Shown here one piece after another: positions 9,020 through 18,167 of a stretch of 64,000 nucleotides of DNA; within the stretch, counting starts at the first letter, position 1, and every line of letters begins with the position of its first letter. Below the pieces are notes generated by a model. The model was given only the letters and a program-made list of their open reading frames with translations, was not told the origin of the DNA and ran no database searches. The translations under genes and the position numbers were made by a program. Origin of the DNA: CAYMEK01 sp964389305 (GTDB lineage Bacteria; Spirochaetota; Spirochaetia; SZUA-6; DRHE01); NCBI GenBank assembly GCA_964389305.1, contig CAYMEK010000015.1:1-64000 (forward strand). Direction: 5' to 3'.

Positions 9020-10241
9020 AGGTCCTGAGCCGCTGCGGTACGAAGCGCCCGGCGGTGCTGGTGTTGATCGTCGCAGCCGCGCTTTCGTCCTGGCTCTGCG
9101 GAACGCTGTACGCCGAGTTGGACGAACCACCAAGAGGTCCGGAGGAGATCGGCTTCAGGAGGGGACCGGAGTCTCTCGAGGCCGGTGAAAGGACGGGTGC
9201 GAGACAGGCGCCCGGCGGCGGGGCCGCGGCTGCCGCCGGCAGGGAAAACGGCTATCCCTCCGTTGGGAGCGGCCAGCGGCTTTCCCCTGAAAGACTCCAC
9301 CACTGGCTGCTGCTGGCCGTGTCCTGGATCCTGCTCATCGTTGGGTTGTTGCTGGTCATACTCGCCCTGGGCAAGTCCTTGCATTGGCTGTCCGCCATGC
9401 GGAAAGTCCGCCGCGCTCCGAGCTTTTTTTTCAACCTCCAGCTCAGCGTGCGCGGCCGGGAAGGGTCCCTCAGTCTCTACAACTTCGACTACTATCCGGT
9501 GGTGGTCTCCTCGGCGGGCGTAGCCGACCTGCTACTGCCGAGCCTGGCGGGAGGACAGGACCGCTTCCGTATCGATTACCGGCAGGGGGAAGCCCGGCTG
9601 GTATCGGAGACCCCACTCATTGTAAACGGCTTGCCGCGGCGGGAGAAGCAGCTCAGGTCGGGAGATCGCATCATCTTCGGCTCGTATCGCCTGGAGTTCA
9701 AGAACGCTTCGATCCAGGAGCAGGCGCTGCCTGCTCCGAAAAAGCCCGCCCTGTCATGGCAGTTTCCAGTCGTGGCGGTACTTCTGGCCCTCTCGCTGCT
9801 GTTCCGGCAGGCGGTGGCCGGACCTTCCGGCGAGTTGGTGGCCAAGGCGGCCCGCGAGCTTCCCGCTTTGCCCAGCTCCGGGGAGGCGGAGTTGCCGAAC
9901 AGCGACCCGACGGAAGCCGCAAGTCTGCCGATGGCGGCTGTCGCCTCCGTACCGGCCGAAGGCCGCCCCGTAGAGAACCGTACGGACATGGCCCCGGAGC
10001 CGGTTTCGGCGGCTGCGCTTTCCGTGCCGCGGGTGGCGGAGGTACGGCCGAGGGCGACTGCGCCGGCAGCGTCGCCGGAACAGCCTGCGGCTTGGCCAGG
10101 CCCGGTCGCAGCTCCGTCAAAGGTGCAAGCGACGGAAGCGCCACGGCAAAGAGCAGCGCAGCCGAAACCGGAACAGGCGCTGGAACGGGCAGCGCGGCCG
10201 GAACAGGAGGAGTCACAGCAACCGGCAGCACGGCCGGCGGC
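9016..10241 (+). CDS. membrane protein with FHA-like domain, truncated by assembly gap
   Basis: The ATG at 9016 overlaps the radA stop as ATGA, so the genes are translationally coupled. A signal peptide or first membrane segment (KRPAVLVLIVAAALSSWL) is followed by a strong transmembrane helix (WLLLAVSWILLIVGLLLVI, about 97-118) and a beta-rich domain with TPLIVNGLPRREKQLRSGDR and IIFGSYRLEF, which is the end of an FHA fold. A third hydrophobic helix lies near 250 (WQFPVVAVLLALSLLF), then a long Ala/Pro/Glu/Gln-rich linker that runs into the N gap. FHA domains bind phosphothreonine peptides; the diagnostic Ser/Arg/Asn residues are not certain here. The 408 codons seen are open to the gap, and the true end is unknown. 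Confidence 0.75.
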
Positions 10242-10341
10242 NNNNNNNNNNNNNNNNNNNNNNNNNNNNNNNNNNNNNNNNNNNNNNNNNNNNNNNNNNN
10301 NNNNNNNNNNNNNNNNNNNNNNNNNNNNNNNNNNNNNNNNN
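10242..10341. other. assembly gap of 100 N
   Basis: Exactly 100 N, the usual placeholder for a scaffold gap of unknown size. It falls inside an Ala/Pro-rich low-complexity stretch, which would explain why assembly failed. Reading frames cannot be carried across it. Confidence 0.99.
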
Positions 10342-10393
10342 GCCGGCGGCGGCCGTCGCTGCAGCCAGAAGGATCGACGGAGAGAGTAAGACC

Positions 10394-11245
10394 GTGGCAG
10401 CCGTCCGCAGCCGGGCAGCGCCTCAGCCGCGGCGGACCGATGTGCGGGTCATCGCACCCGGCAGGCCGATCGATTTTTTCGCCGTCGATATGCTGTTCAT
10501 TCACGCCCATCCAGACGACGAGAGCATCGATTTCGGGACGCTCATGTCCAGGGCTTCCCGCTCGGGAAAGCGAATCGTCACTCTTCTGTTTACCGACGGC
10601 GAGGCCGGACTGGACCTGTATCCCCAGCGAAAAATCGGGGACATCTACCCGGCCCGGCCGCTCAAGGGTGAGTCACTGTCGCAGGTGCGGGTGGTGGAAG
10701 CAACCCGAGCCCTGTCGATTCTGGGAGCGGAGCTGTACATTCGCTGGGGCCTGGGCAACCGGCCCTACAACAGCCAAAGAGACGTCGTACCGCCGGAGGA
10801 AGTGATCCGGGGCTGGGGCGGAGAACAGGAGCTTGTGGACAGATTGATCGAGGTTCTGGAGGGCTTCCGGCCGCAGGTAGTAGTCTCGCCGGACGGGAAG
10901 TCGGCGGCTCACGAGCATTTCGAGCACGAAGCGGTGGGCGATCTGGTAGCCAAGGCCCTGGAACAGCTTCGCCAGGATGGCAGGGACTACGTGAAGGGTC
11001 ATTTAGTTTCGGTGGACCCCGGCCAGCAGGACCGTTACACGGGGCTGGTCGGGGTGGACTCCCGGCTGGCCGATCCGGAGTCGGGCCTGGCCTACCGGGA
11101 TATACAGATGCTGGCTCTCAGGGAGCACATCAGCCAGCGGGACGCCTCGGTGATCGCAATCAACAGGCTCGCCCGCTACCCCGACGAGCTGTACAAGGTC
11201 CGGTTCTGGGAGCTTTCGGGGTCCGTGGAAGAGTATTTACACTGA
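10394..11245 (+). CDS. PIG-L family deacetylase (possibly C-terminal part of the preceding protein)
   Basis: A LmbE/PIG-L zinc-dependent de-N-acetylase, a family that removes acetyl groups from amino-sugar conjugates. It has the metal motif HAHPDDESIDFGTL, the helix VRVVEATRALSILGA, and later SPDGKSAAHEHFEHEAVG, whose HxxH supplies further metal ligands. The start is unsettled. GTG at 10394 has a GGAGAG upstream, ATG at 10490 begins just before the domain, and the frame is open all the way to the gap at 10341 with the same Ala/Pro/Arg character as the sequence before the gap. A continuous FHA-linker-deacetylase protein is therefore plausible. The family call is secure; the 5' boundary is not. 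Confidence 0.85.
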   Translation: MAAVRSRAAPQPRRTDVRVIAPGRPIDFFAVDMLFIHAHPDDESIDFGTLMSRASRSGKRIVTLLFTDGEAGLDLYPQRKIGDIYPARPLKGESLSQVRVVEATRALSILGAELYIRWGLGNRPYNSQRDVVPPEEVIRGWGGEQELVDRLIEVLEGFRPQVVVSPDGKSAAHEHFEHEAVGDLVAKALEQLRQDGRDYVKGHLVSVDPGQQDRYTGLVGVDSRLADPESGLAYRDIQMLALREHISQRDASVIAINRLARYPDELYKVRFWELSGSVEEYLH

Positions 11246-11301
11246 GCTTCCCTTCGCCTGAGCCGCGAGCGTTCTCCCGCTGGGCCGGCCCTTGCTGAGG
11301 T

Positions 11302-12414
11302 TCAGGAGGAGCCGGCGCGGGCCGGGTTGCGGCCGAACAGTGAAGCGATTCCCGCTTCGGTGGCCGGACACACCCCTCTTTCAGTGATCAGCGCGCTGAC
11401 CAGCCGGGCGGGGGTGACGTCGAAGGCGTAGTTGGCGGCCGGACTGTTGTCGGGCAGGATGCTCACCTCCGCCGGCTCTGCTTTTCCCCTGAGCTGGCCC
11501 CGTACGAAGCGAACCTCCTCGGCATCACGCTCCTCAATGGGGATGCCGGCCACACCATCGCTCACATTCCAATCTATGGTCGAGGAGGGCAGGGCTACGT
11601 AGAAGGGAACGCCGTTGTCCCGGGCAGCCAGGGCCTTGAGATAGGTCCCGATCTTGTTGGCCACATCCCCGCGGCGGGTTGTGCGGTCCGAGCCCACGAT
11701 CACCAGATCGACCTGTCCGTGCTGCATCAGGTGACCCCCCGTGTTGTCGGGGATTACCGTGTGCGGCACTCCGGCCCGTCCCAGCTCCCAGGCGGTGAGG
11801 CGGGCTCCCTGATTGCGGGGCCGGGTCTCGTCGACCCAGACGTGAACGGGAATTCCCGCCCGTACGGCGGCGTAAATCGGTGCCGTAGCCGTGCCGTAGC
11901 GTACGCAGGCCAACCAGCCGGCGTTGCAGTGGGTCAGCACGTTGACCCGCCGGCTGTTGCGCTCGTAGATCGCGGCGATGAGAGGCAGGCCATTCTCGCC
12001 GATAAGGCGGCAGCGCTCTATGTCCTGCGCCTCGATCTCACGGGCCGTGATCAGAGCCGCGGCGGACCTGGCGTGTGGATCGTGAAGATTACGCAGAGAA
12101 TCGAGCTGCCGCTGCACCGCCCAGGCCAGATTCACGGCGGTGGGTCGGGTGGCCAGCAACCGGCGGGACGCCTCGCCCAGGTCCAGGGTCCGCTTTCCGC
12201 CCTGGACGCACCGGCAGGCTAGATACATGCCGTAGGCCGCGGCTACCCCGATCAGGGGCGCTCCGCGCAGGTGCATCTCCTGTATGGCGATGCACATCCG
12301 CTCCAGATCCTCGATTTTTTCGATGACCAGGCGGTGGGGAAGATGGCGCTGATCGATGATGCAGACCTGCCCTTCGGCTTCGTCGAACCAGATTGACTGC
12401 AGTTCCTCGTCCAT
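11302..12414 (-). CDS. mtnA: methylthioribose-1-phosphate isomerase
   Basis: A 370-residue protein of the MtnA/eIF2B-like family that isomerises 5-methylthioribose-1-phosphate to the ribulose form in the methionine salvage pathway. Motifs are MHLRGAPLIGVAAAYG near 45, LTHCNAGWLACVRYGTA near 155 (catalytic Cys), WVDETRPRNQGARLTAWEL near 190, and a VGSDRTTRRGDVANKIGTY segment near 235 carrying the catalytic Asp. The start ATG at 12414 (MDEELQSIWFDE) fits the family; an in-frame ATG further up lies inside the HEAT-repeat gene. It follows that gene by 13 bases and is probably co-transcribed. The methylthioadenosine phosphorylase that would feed it is at 50116-50982. Confidence 0.94.
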   Translation of the reverse strand: MDEELQSIWFDEAEGQVCIIDQRHLPHRLVIEKIEDLERMCIAIQEMHLRGAPLIGVAAAYGMYLACRCVQGGKRTLDLGEASRRLLATRPTAVNLAWAVQRQLDSLRNLHDPHARSAAALITAREIEAQDIERCRLIGENGLPLIAAIYERNSRRVNVLTHCNAGWLACVRYGTATAPIYAAVRAGIPVHVWVDETRPRNQGARLTAWELGRAGVPHTVIPDNTGGHLMQHGQVDLVIVGSDRTTRRGDVANKIGTYLKALAARDNGVPFYVALPSSTIDWNVSDGVAGIPIEERDAEEVRFVRGQLRGKAEPAEVSILPDNSPAANYAFDVTPARLVSALITERGVCPATEAGIASLFGRNPARAGSS

Positions 12415-12427
12415 GAATCTTGTACTC

Positions 12428-15028
12428 TTATAGGACTTCCGCCTGCAGACGCTCGAGAGCCCAGAGAGCGCTTTTACGTACCCTGGCATCCGGGTCGTTG
12501 CGGAGGGAGGCGAGGATATCTCTGCCCTCCTCGCTCTCCAGCTTCTTCAGGGCGGCAGTGGCCTTGAGCCTTACCTCCTCGTCCGGGTCCCGGGCGGCGA
12601 TAACCAGGCCCCGGAAGGCCGAGAGGGTTCCAACCAGGGCAAGGAAAGCGGCGGCCTCCCGCCGCACCCCGCGCTCCCGGTGAGCTAGCCTGGCTATCCG
12701 CTGCTCCACGTAGCCGGACTTCTCCAAGATCGAGTCGAGGGAGGGCTTGAGGGAGGGGGCAATCCCTCCCAATAGCGCCGCCGCCCCCTGCTCTCCGCGT
12801 TCCCGCATAAGCGTGAAGGAGGCGGCGATACGTTCCTGCACCGTGGACGGACAGCCATTGTAGAGCTCCACCATACGGATCAACCTCGGCTTGTCCGGCC
12901 TGCGGGACAGGGCCTGTACGACCGCCTCGTCCAGTCCTTCGGACTTCTCGAGCTGTTCCACCAGGATGTCTACGGCCGCCGGATAACCGGAAGCTCCCAG
13001 CCCCTCTATACAGGCCAGCTTGACCGCATTCATCTCGTACTCGTCGCCGAGAACCTGCTTCAGGCTTATCAGGGCGCCTTCACAGCCGAAGGAGCCGAGC
13101 GCCCGGCCTGCTTCCGAGCGTACCCGGGCGACGGGATCGCGAAGAAGGGCGGCCACCTGATTCAGAGAACGGGCATCCCCATAGTCGACCAGCGACCGTA
13201 CCGCCGCCATGCGTACCTCGGGATCGGCGTCACCGAGGGCTCGGCGGACCACCTTGACCAGCTCCCGGTCGCTGCTGGCGGGCAGGGCGGCGATCAAGGC
13301 CATTCTTGTCCCGGCGTCCAGACAGGTGAGCATCCGGGTAACCGCTTCACGGAATTGTGTCTGCGGATAGTGGGCCAGCACGGCGAGCGCTTCCCGGGCT
13401 TCCTGAGGAGGGAGGAGGGGGAGATTCTCCAGCAAGATCTGCAGGCAGTAGGGAAGCTCGAGCTCGGCCAGCAGCCTGACCGCATCCATGCGCACTGGGT
13501 GAGGACAGCCCGCCGGGGCAGAGCGGAGGATATTCAACACATCCTCGAGGACCTCGGAACGGGCCATTCGCTTCAAAGCTTTCCTAAGGGCGTCCCTGGC
13601 CGGAAAATCGACGTTTGTGAAGAAGCCGAGCAGGCTGTCCAGGAAAATAAAATCACCGCGAGCCGGAAGCTGGTCGAGCAGAAAAGCTATCCGCTCCGGG
13701 TTGTTTTTCCAGCGGAAAGTCTCCCGCAGGAGCAGCTCAAGGGCCAGCTCGCTGCCCCGCCTGGCTGCGCACCGTACCGTAGCCCGGTACAGCTCGACGA
13801 GCTCCGGCTGCCCGTAGAAGCGGGAAAAAACCTTTCTGGCCAGGGTGTGGATGTGATTCCGGTCGCCGTTCTCGGCCAGGACCCGGGCACAGATCTGCAG
13901 GGTAGCAGGATTACGGGTTTCCCGGATCACCGACAGAAAGGAGCTGACGTTTACCTCGCTGGCTTTACAGAGCAGATCCTGGTTACGGGCCAAGGTATCG
14001 GGGTCGCCGTAATCAACCTCCAGGCAAAGCCGCCTCAGTGCCCCGCAGCGTCTCAGAAACGAGGCAGCCGAGTGGCGCAGCTCGAGGTTATCCGATCCCA
14101 CCCAGAACAGGGCCAGGCTTTCATCGCTCTTGCTGCCCGGCTCCAGCAGCTCGAGAACGTGGAGGGCCTGCTCCGCGCTAATGATCTGCGGATCGAGGCA
14201 GTGCAAATCGTGAAACTCCCGTCGAATCCTCTCCCAGGCTATCCGGCGTACTTCCCGTTCCGGATCCTCCAGGCTCAGCAGCAGAAGCTGGTCGTAGAGC
14301 CGCTCCCGCTGCTGGGTGGCCAGCTCGATGGCGGCTGTTTTGCGCACAAGGGGATGGGGGTCCGTCAATGCCGGCCAGACGGCCTGCTGCGAGCGGGGAT
14401 CGGGGTCGTGAAGCAGCAACTTAAACGCAAAGTAGCGGCAGAGCCATTCCGGGTCTCCGGTCATCTCCCGCAGCTCGGGGAGTCTTTCTTTGAAAATTTC
14501 GAGGGCCGGGCGGCCCTCGAAAGGCTCTCCCCTGCCCGAGAGGGCCAGCCGGCGCAGGCAGCGGGACTCCCCGCTTTCCTGAAACCAGGAAACCAGCAAG
14601 CCGCTGCGGCTCTTGTTGTTCAGGCTTTCCAGGAAACACTGGAATGAGCCTTTGTCGGCGGCATATCTCAGAACCCGCTCGAAGTCCCTCCGCCTGCCCT
14701 TGAGGCGAAGCTGCTCGACCCAGATATCGTCCAGGCCTAGCAGGGAAACGAGACCGCCCGCCTGCCTGCAAGCCAGCCGTTCGACCAGGGCCGAGCGGCG
14801 CCGGAGCACCCTCTTCGAATATCGCCGTCTCAGAAGCGGCGCCCGCCGCGGGGTCTCGACGAGCGCCAAAACTTCTCTCCGAAATCTGATGCGCATCGCC
14901 AGGATCACCAGGACCAGGGCAATTACGGCAGCCAGTACGCATGCTACGGCCAGCCTGAGCCACAGCGGACCGAGCGCTCCGATCTGCTTCAGTCTTTCGA
15001 GGGCTTGCTCTATGCGCATTGGGATCAC
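12428..15028 (-). CDS. membrane-anchored HEAT-repeat protein
   Basis: An 866-residue protein with one N-terminal transmembrane helix (LAVACVLAAVIALVLVILAM, about 20-40) followed by roughly 800 residues of helical repeats. Clear HEAT/PBS-lyase units recur, for example DADPEVRMAAVRSLVDYGDA, DPVARVRSEAGRALGSFGCE and NDPDARVRKSALWALERL. Such solenoids are protein-binding scaffolds; no catalytic domain is seen. The start is taken as GTG at 15028 because it lies 9 bases after the -10 box of a good promoter; ATG at 15019, three codons on, is the alternative and has no ribosome-binding site. It heads a unit with mtnA and is divergent from alr. The partner is unknown. Confidence 0.85.
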   Translation of the reverse strand: MIPMRIEQALERLKQIGALGPLWLRLAVACVLAAVIALVLVILAMRIRFRREVLALVETPRRAPLLRRRYSKRVLRRRSALVERLACRQAGGLVSLLGLDDIWVEQLRLKGRRRDFERVLRYAADKGSFQCFLESLNNKSRSGLLVSWFQESGESRCLRRLALSGRGEPFEGRPALEIFKERLPELREMTGDPEWLCRYFAFKLLLHDPDPRSQQAVWPALTDPHPLVRKTAAIELATQQRERLYDQLLLLSLEDPEREVRRIAWERIRREFHDLHCLDPQIISAEQALHVLELLEPGSKSDESLALFWVGSDNLELRHSAASFLRRCGALRRLCLEVDYGDPDTLARNQDLLCKASEVNVSSFLSVIRETRNPATLQICARVLAENGDRNHIHTLARKVFSRFYGQPELVELYRATVRCAARRGSELALELLLRETFRWKNNPERIAFLLDQLPARGDFIFLDSLLGFFTNVDFPARDALRKALKRMARSEVLEDVLNILRSAPAGCPHPVRMDAVRLLAELELPYCLQILLENLPLLPPQEAREALAVLAHYPQTQFREAVTRMLTCLDAGTRMALIAALPASSDRELVKVVRRALGDADPEVRMAAVRSLVDYGDARSLNQVAALLRDPVARVRSEAGRALGSFGCEGALISLKQVLGDEYEMNAVKLACIEGLGASGYPAAVDILVEQLEKSEGLDEAVVQALSRRPDKPRLIRMVELYNGCPSTVQERIAASFTLMRERGEQGAAALLGGIAPSLKPSLDSILEKSGYVEQRIARLAHRERGVRREAAAFLALVGTLSAFRGLVIAARDPDEEVRLKATAALKKLESEEGRDILASLRNDPDARVRKSALWALERLQAEVL

Positions 15029-15037
15029 GGCCCTGTT

Positions 15038-15067
15038 ATAATATCCCATTGTTGGATCGCAGCTCAA
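15038..15067 (-). promoter_or_regulatory. promoter of the HEAT-repeat/mtnA unit
   Basis: TTGAGC (15062-15067), an 18-base spacer and TATTAT (15038-15043), then 9 bases to the GTG at 15028. The plus-strand reading of the same site contains TATAAT at 15037-15042, but it has no partner -35 box. Confidence 0.55.
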
Positions 15068-15156
15068 GGAAACTCAAAGCTTCCTCCCGTGGCCGAGAGC
15101 CCGGCAACAAGGAAAAAACCTCCGTCCGTAATCCTGGACCCTGCAGGCCTACGCCA

Positions 15157-15186
15157 TTGATAAGGGATCGCACTTGCGTGTATTCT
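15157..15186 (+). promoter_or_regulatory. promoter abutting alr
   Basis: TTGATA (15157-15162), an 18-base spacer and TATTCT (15181-15186) end 7 bases before the ATG at 15194. This predicts a leaderless alr message. Confidence 0.55.
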
Positions 15187-15193
15187 GTGGTCC

Positions 15194-16357
15194 ATGGGCG
15201 ATTTGGCATGGATTGAGTTGGACGCGCAGGCCCCGGATCACAACCTGAAGGAGCTACGCAAAGGGGTGAAGCGGGGTACACGTCTCTGTGCCGTGGTCAA
15301 GGCCAATGCCTACGGTCATGGCCTGAGGGAGATGGTGCCTCTGCTGCGATCCGCGGACTGGTTCGGCGTCAACTCCCTGGAGGAGGGGATCGAGCTGCGG
15401 GAAATCGGGGTAAAGAGGCCGATTCTGGTTCTCGGGCACGTGCCCTTGAAGGCCGTCGGAGAAGCGGCCGCCAGGGACCTGGATCTGACCGTGTACAATC
15501 GGGAAACCCTGGAGGCCCTTTCCAGAGTCGATCTTGAGGCCGCCGGCCGGGCTGGAAGCCTTGCCCGCCTGCACCTCAAGATTGAGACGGGGACGGGCCG
15601 GCAGGGAATTCTGCCTGAGGAGGTGGAAGGATTCCTGGAACTTCTGGCCCGGACGCCGGGAGTACGCCTGGCCGGTGTCTCCACCCATTTCGCCAACATC
15701 GAGGACACCCTGAATCACGAGTACGCCCAGTTCCAGCTCCAGCGTTTCCGGCGGGCGCTGGAAGCCCTCAAGCGACACGGCTTAAAACCGGAGTTCGTCC
15801 ACACCGCCGCCACGGCGGCGGCGATCCTGTTCAGCAAGACGCACTTCAGTCTGATACGGGCCGGAATTGGCGTCTACGGGCTGTGGCCTTCCAGGGAAAC
15901 CTACCTTTCCACCCTCCTGGGCCGGCGCCGCGTACCCGAGCTGAAGCCGGTCCTGACCTGGAAAGCCCGCATCGTGCAGCTCAAGAGCCTGCCCGAGGGC
16001 AGCTACGTGGGCTATGGTTGTACCTACAGGGCTACCAGAGCCATTCGGCTGGCCGTGCTGCCCGTAGGCTACGCCGACGGCTACGATCGCGGGCTCGGCA
16101 ACAATGCCTACGTGCTCATTCGCGGCAGGCGGGCTCCCGTGGTCGGCCGGGTGTGCATGAACCTGACCATGGTCGACGTCAGCGACATACCCGGAGTGCG
16201 GCTCGAAGAGGAGGTGGTGCTTCTGGGCCGGGACGGGGAGGAGCGTATCAGCGCCGAGACCATGGCCGATTGGGCGGGTACGATCAACTACGAGGTGGTG
16301 ACCCGCATCAGCCCCTTCTTACAGCGGCGGGTAACTGGCGTAAAGGATGGACCCTGA
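15194..16357 (+). CDS. alr: alanine racemase
   Basis: A 387-residue PLP-dependent racemase that makes D-alanine for peptidoglycan. The PLP lysine lies in LCAVVKANAYGHG near 37. Other conserved blocks are VSTHFANIEDT near 160, RAGIGVYGLWPS near 225, SYVGYGCTYRA with the second catalytic Tyr near 275 and VLPVGYADGYDRGLGN near 300. VGRVCMNLTMVDVSD near 320 holds the residue before the dimer-interface Met. Length and order are normal. It forms a single-gene unit convergent with the dihydroorotate dehydrogenase-like gene. The upstream neighbour is divergent, and both genes appear to be transcribed without leaders. Confidence 0.96.
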   Translation: MGDLAWIELDAQAPDHNLKELRKGVKRGTRLCAVVKANAYGHGLREMVPLLRSADWFGVNSLEEGIELREIGVKRPILVLGHVPLKAVGEAAARDLDLTVYNRETLEALSRVDLEAAGRAGSLARLHLKIETGTGRQGILPEEVEGFLELLARTPGVRLAGVSTHFANIEDTLNHEYAQFQLQRFRRALEALKRHGLKPEFVHTAATAAAILFSKTHFSLIRAGIGVYGLWPSRETYLSTLLGRRRVPELKPVLTWKARIVQLKSLPEGSYVGYGCTYRATRAIRLAVLPVGYADGYDRGLGNNAYVLIRGRRAPVVGRVCMNLTMVDVSDIPGVRLEEEVVLLGRDGEERISAETMADWAGTINYEVVTRISPFLQRRVTGVKDGP

Positions 16358-16412
16358 ATGGGGAGGTACAACGGCCCGAGGGGTCCGCTTCCCAAAATCC
16401 CCAGGGGCTCAG

Positions 16413-16427
16413 GCGGCTCAGAGCCGC
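16413..16427. terminator. palindrome between convergent genes
   Basis: GCGGCTCAGAGCCGC is a perfect 15-base inverted repeat centred between the stops of alr and the converging dihydroorotate dehydrogenase-like gene. It could act as a hairpin in both directions. No strong T tract follows on either strand. Confidence 0.4.
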
Positions 16428-16438
16428 AATCTTAAGAG

Positions 16439-17422
16439 CTACTCCAGGCCTACGAATACCTTTATGTACTGCAGCCTCTCGTAATACTCCGGTTTATCAC
16501 TGAGTTCCATGCACATCTTGCCGCGGAACTCCTCGATCGTCCGGTACTCGTGGCTGTCCATCCACTCTTTCAGCTCGTCGAGCATGACCTGTATCCGGCC
16601 CATGCCCTTCTGGTAGAGGTTGGAGCACAGCTGAACCGCCCGGGCTCCGGCCAGCAGCTGTTTGATCACTCCCTCCCCATCGTGAATCCCCGTGGAGGCG
16701 GCCAGGTCGCAGCCTACCTGTGTGGCAAGGATGGCGATCCAGCGCAGGGGGAGGTAGATTTCCTCCGGTGAGCTAAGGTGATACCCCGGGGTGAGCTGAA
16801 GTTTCTCGATGTCGATGTCAAGCTGGTAGAAGCGGTTGAACAAAACCAGGGCGGCGACTCCCGCGTTGCGCAGCTCGCGGGTAATCTGGGGAAGCGAGGT
16901 GAAGTACGGGCCTATCTTCGCGGCGATGGGCAGCTCCACCCGGCGGCGGATGCCTTCGACGAGCCTCAGGTAAGCCCTTTCGATCTCAGCGGCGCCCCGC
17001 TCGGGGTCGGTGGGCATGATGGCAATGTTGAGCTCGATGGCGTCCGCTCCGGCCCTGGCGATATCTTCGGCGTAGCTGTTCCACCATTTAGGGGTGATGC
17101 AGTTCAGGCTGGCGATCACCGGGATGGAGACTTCCTTCTTGGCGCTTTCGATCAGCTTCAAGTACTCATTCTGGCCGAGACGCATTCCCATCTGGCGCAC
17201 ATAATCAAAGGCCTCAGGGTGCGGATACGGCCAGGAATCTTCCTCGATTTCCTCTGTCTGGGCCTCGATCTGTTCTTCGAAAAGAGACTTCAAAACCACC
17301 GCCCCGGCGCCCGAATCCTGGCAGCGCTTGACCTTGTCTACGGTGTTGGTCAGGCTGGAGCTGGAGACGATGATCGGGTTTCGCAGTTTCAACCCCATGT
17401 AGGTAGCTGTGAGATCGGCCAT
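16439..17422 (-). CDS. dihydroorotate dehydrogenase-like flavoprotein
   Basis: A 327-residue TIM-barrel protein of the FMN-binding dihydroorotate dehydrogenase superfamily. It starts MADLTATYMGLKLRNPIIVS, with FMN/phosphate-binding blocks VIASLNCITPKWW near 105, AIELNIAIMP near 127, IAAKIGPYFTS near 165 and ASTGIHDGEGVIKQLLAGA near 240. It belongs to the group usually annotated 'dihydroorotate dehydrogenase-like', which need not act in pyrimidine synthesis; no pyr gene is nearby. The ATG has an AGGAGG at normal distance, unlike the leaderless neighbours. It may share a transcript with the ybaK and add genes upstream, although 268 bases separate them. Confidence 0.85.
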   Translation of the reverse strand: MADLTATYMGLKLRNPIIVSSSSLTNTVDKVKRCQDSGAGAVVLKSLFEEQIEAQTEEIEEDSWPYPHPEAFDYVRQMGMRLGQNEYLKLIESAKKEVSIPVIASLNCITPKWWNSYAEDIARAGADAIELNIAIMPTDPERGAAEIERAYLRLVEGIRRRVELPIAAKIGPYFTSLPQITRELRNAGVAALVLFNRFYQLDIDIEKLQLTPGYHLSSPEEIYLPLRWIAILATQVGCDLAASTGIHDGEGVIKQLLAGARAVQLCSNLYQKGMGRIQVMLDELKEWMDSHEYRTIEEFRGKMCMELSDKPEYYERLQYIKVFVGLE

Positions 17423-17690
17423 GGGAACCTCCTGTCAGCCGTTTGCCGGTCTACTGAACCGGCAGTTTGGCCCGCCGAGTCCCCGGCTCCTGCTTCGGGG
17501 CCGGATATCCAACCGCCATCCTCACAAGAGACTGCGGTTGTTCCAAGTGAACATCGACAGACGATGGAGGAAACGGTAAAACAGCCTGGCGGAAAAGTCA
17601 AGTTTACGCCGATAGTGGCGCCGGCCGGCGGCGGGTGGAAAAACTGGAACCGGCGTATTGCATCGGGTGATCTCGAGGCAGCGGGAAAAC

Positions 17691-18149
17691 TCACTCCGCG
17701 GTGCAGTCGCAGAGCCTGCCGCCGGTGATACGCCGCAGCTGCTCGAAGCTCATGGGCACGCCCGAGCTGTCCGTACCGGCTGCCGGATAGATCGTGCTGT
17801 ACATCTGAAGATGCACATCTATGAGGATCTCCACCCCCTGTACGCCGAAGGGGCACACCGCTCCGGGCTGAAAACCGGTGGCGGCCAGAGTCTCCTCGGA
17901 GGTGGCCATGCGGGTCTTCGCGCCCACGGCTGCTTTGAGCTTGGAATTGGATACCTTGAGGTCGCCGGGGCATAGCACCATGAAGCAGCGCTTGTCCTTG
18001 CTGATAAAAAGCAGGGACTTGACGATCTGGCCCACCCTGACCCCCAGCTTCTCGGCGGCCAGGACCGCAGTGGGAGTGCTTCCCTGCTCGAACACAATCG
18101 CCTTCAGGCTGTTTTTTTCCAGTACCGATCGGACGTTTTCGGGAATCAT
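17691..18149 (-). CDS. YbaK/ProX-type aminoacyl-tRNA deacylase
   Basis: A 152-residue single-domain protein of the YbaK/prolyl-tRNA synthetase INS-domain family, which hydrolyses mischarged tRNAs such as Cys-tRNA(Pro) or Ala-tRNA(Pro). Family features are TPTAVLAAEKLGVRVGQIVKSLLFI near 27, a FMVLCPGDLKVSNSKL block with the catalytic Lys region, and GFQPGAVCPFG near 100 (the conserved G-x-x-P-G-x-V-x-P-F-G). It lies 18 bases after the adenosine deaminase stop and is probably in the same unit. The exact tRNA substrate cannot be told from sequence. Confidence 0.9.
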   Translation of the reverse strand: MIPENVRSVLEKNSLKAIVFEQGSTPTAVLAAEKLGVRVGQIVKSLLFISKDKRCFMVLCPGDLKVSNSKLKAAVGAKTRMATSEETLAATGFQPGAVCPFGVQGVEILIDVHLQMYSTIYPAAGTDSSGVPMSFEQLRRITGGRLCDCTAE

Positions 18150-18167
18150 GGCCTCGAGAGCTCCGCT

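Noticed and set aside
15037..15042. TATAAT on the plus strand as an alr promoter.
   Set aside because: It is the complement of the minus-strand -10 box of the HEAT-repeat gene and has no -35 box at 16-18 bases; a better alr promoter is at 15157-15186.
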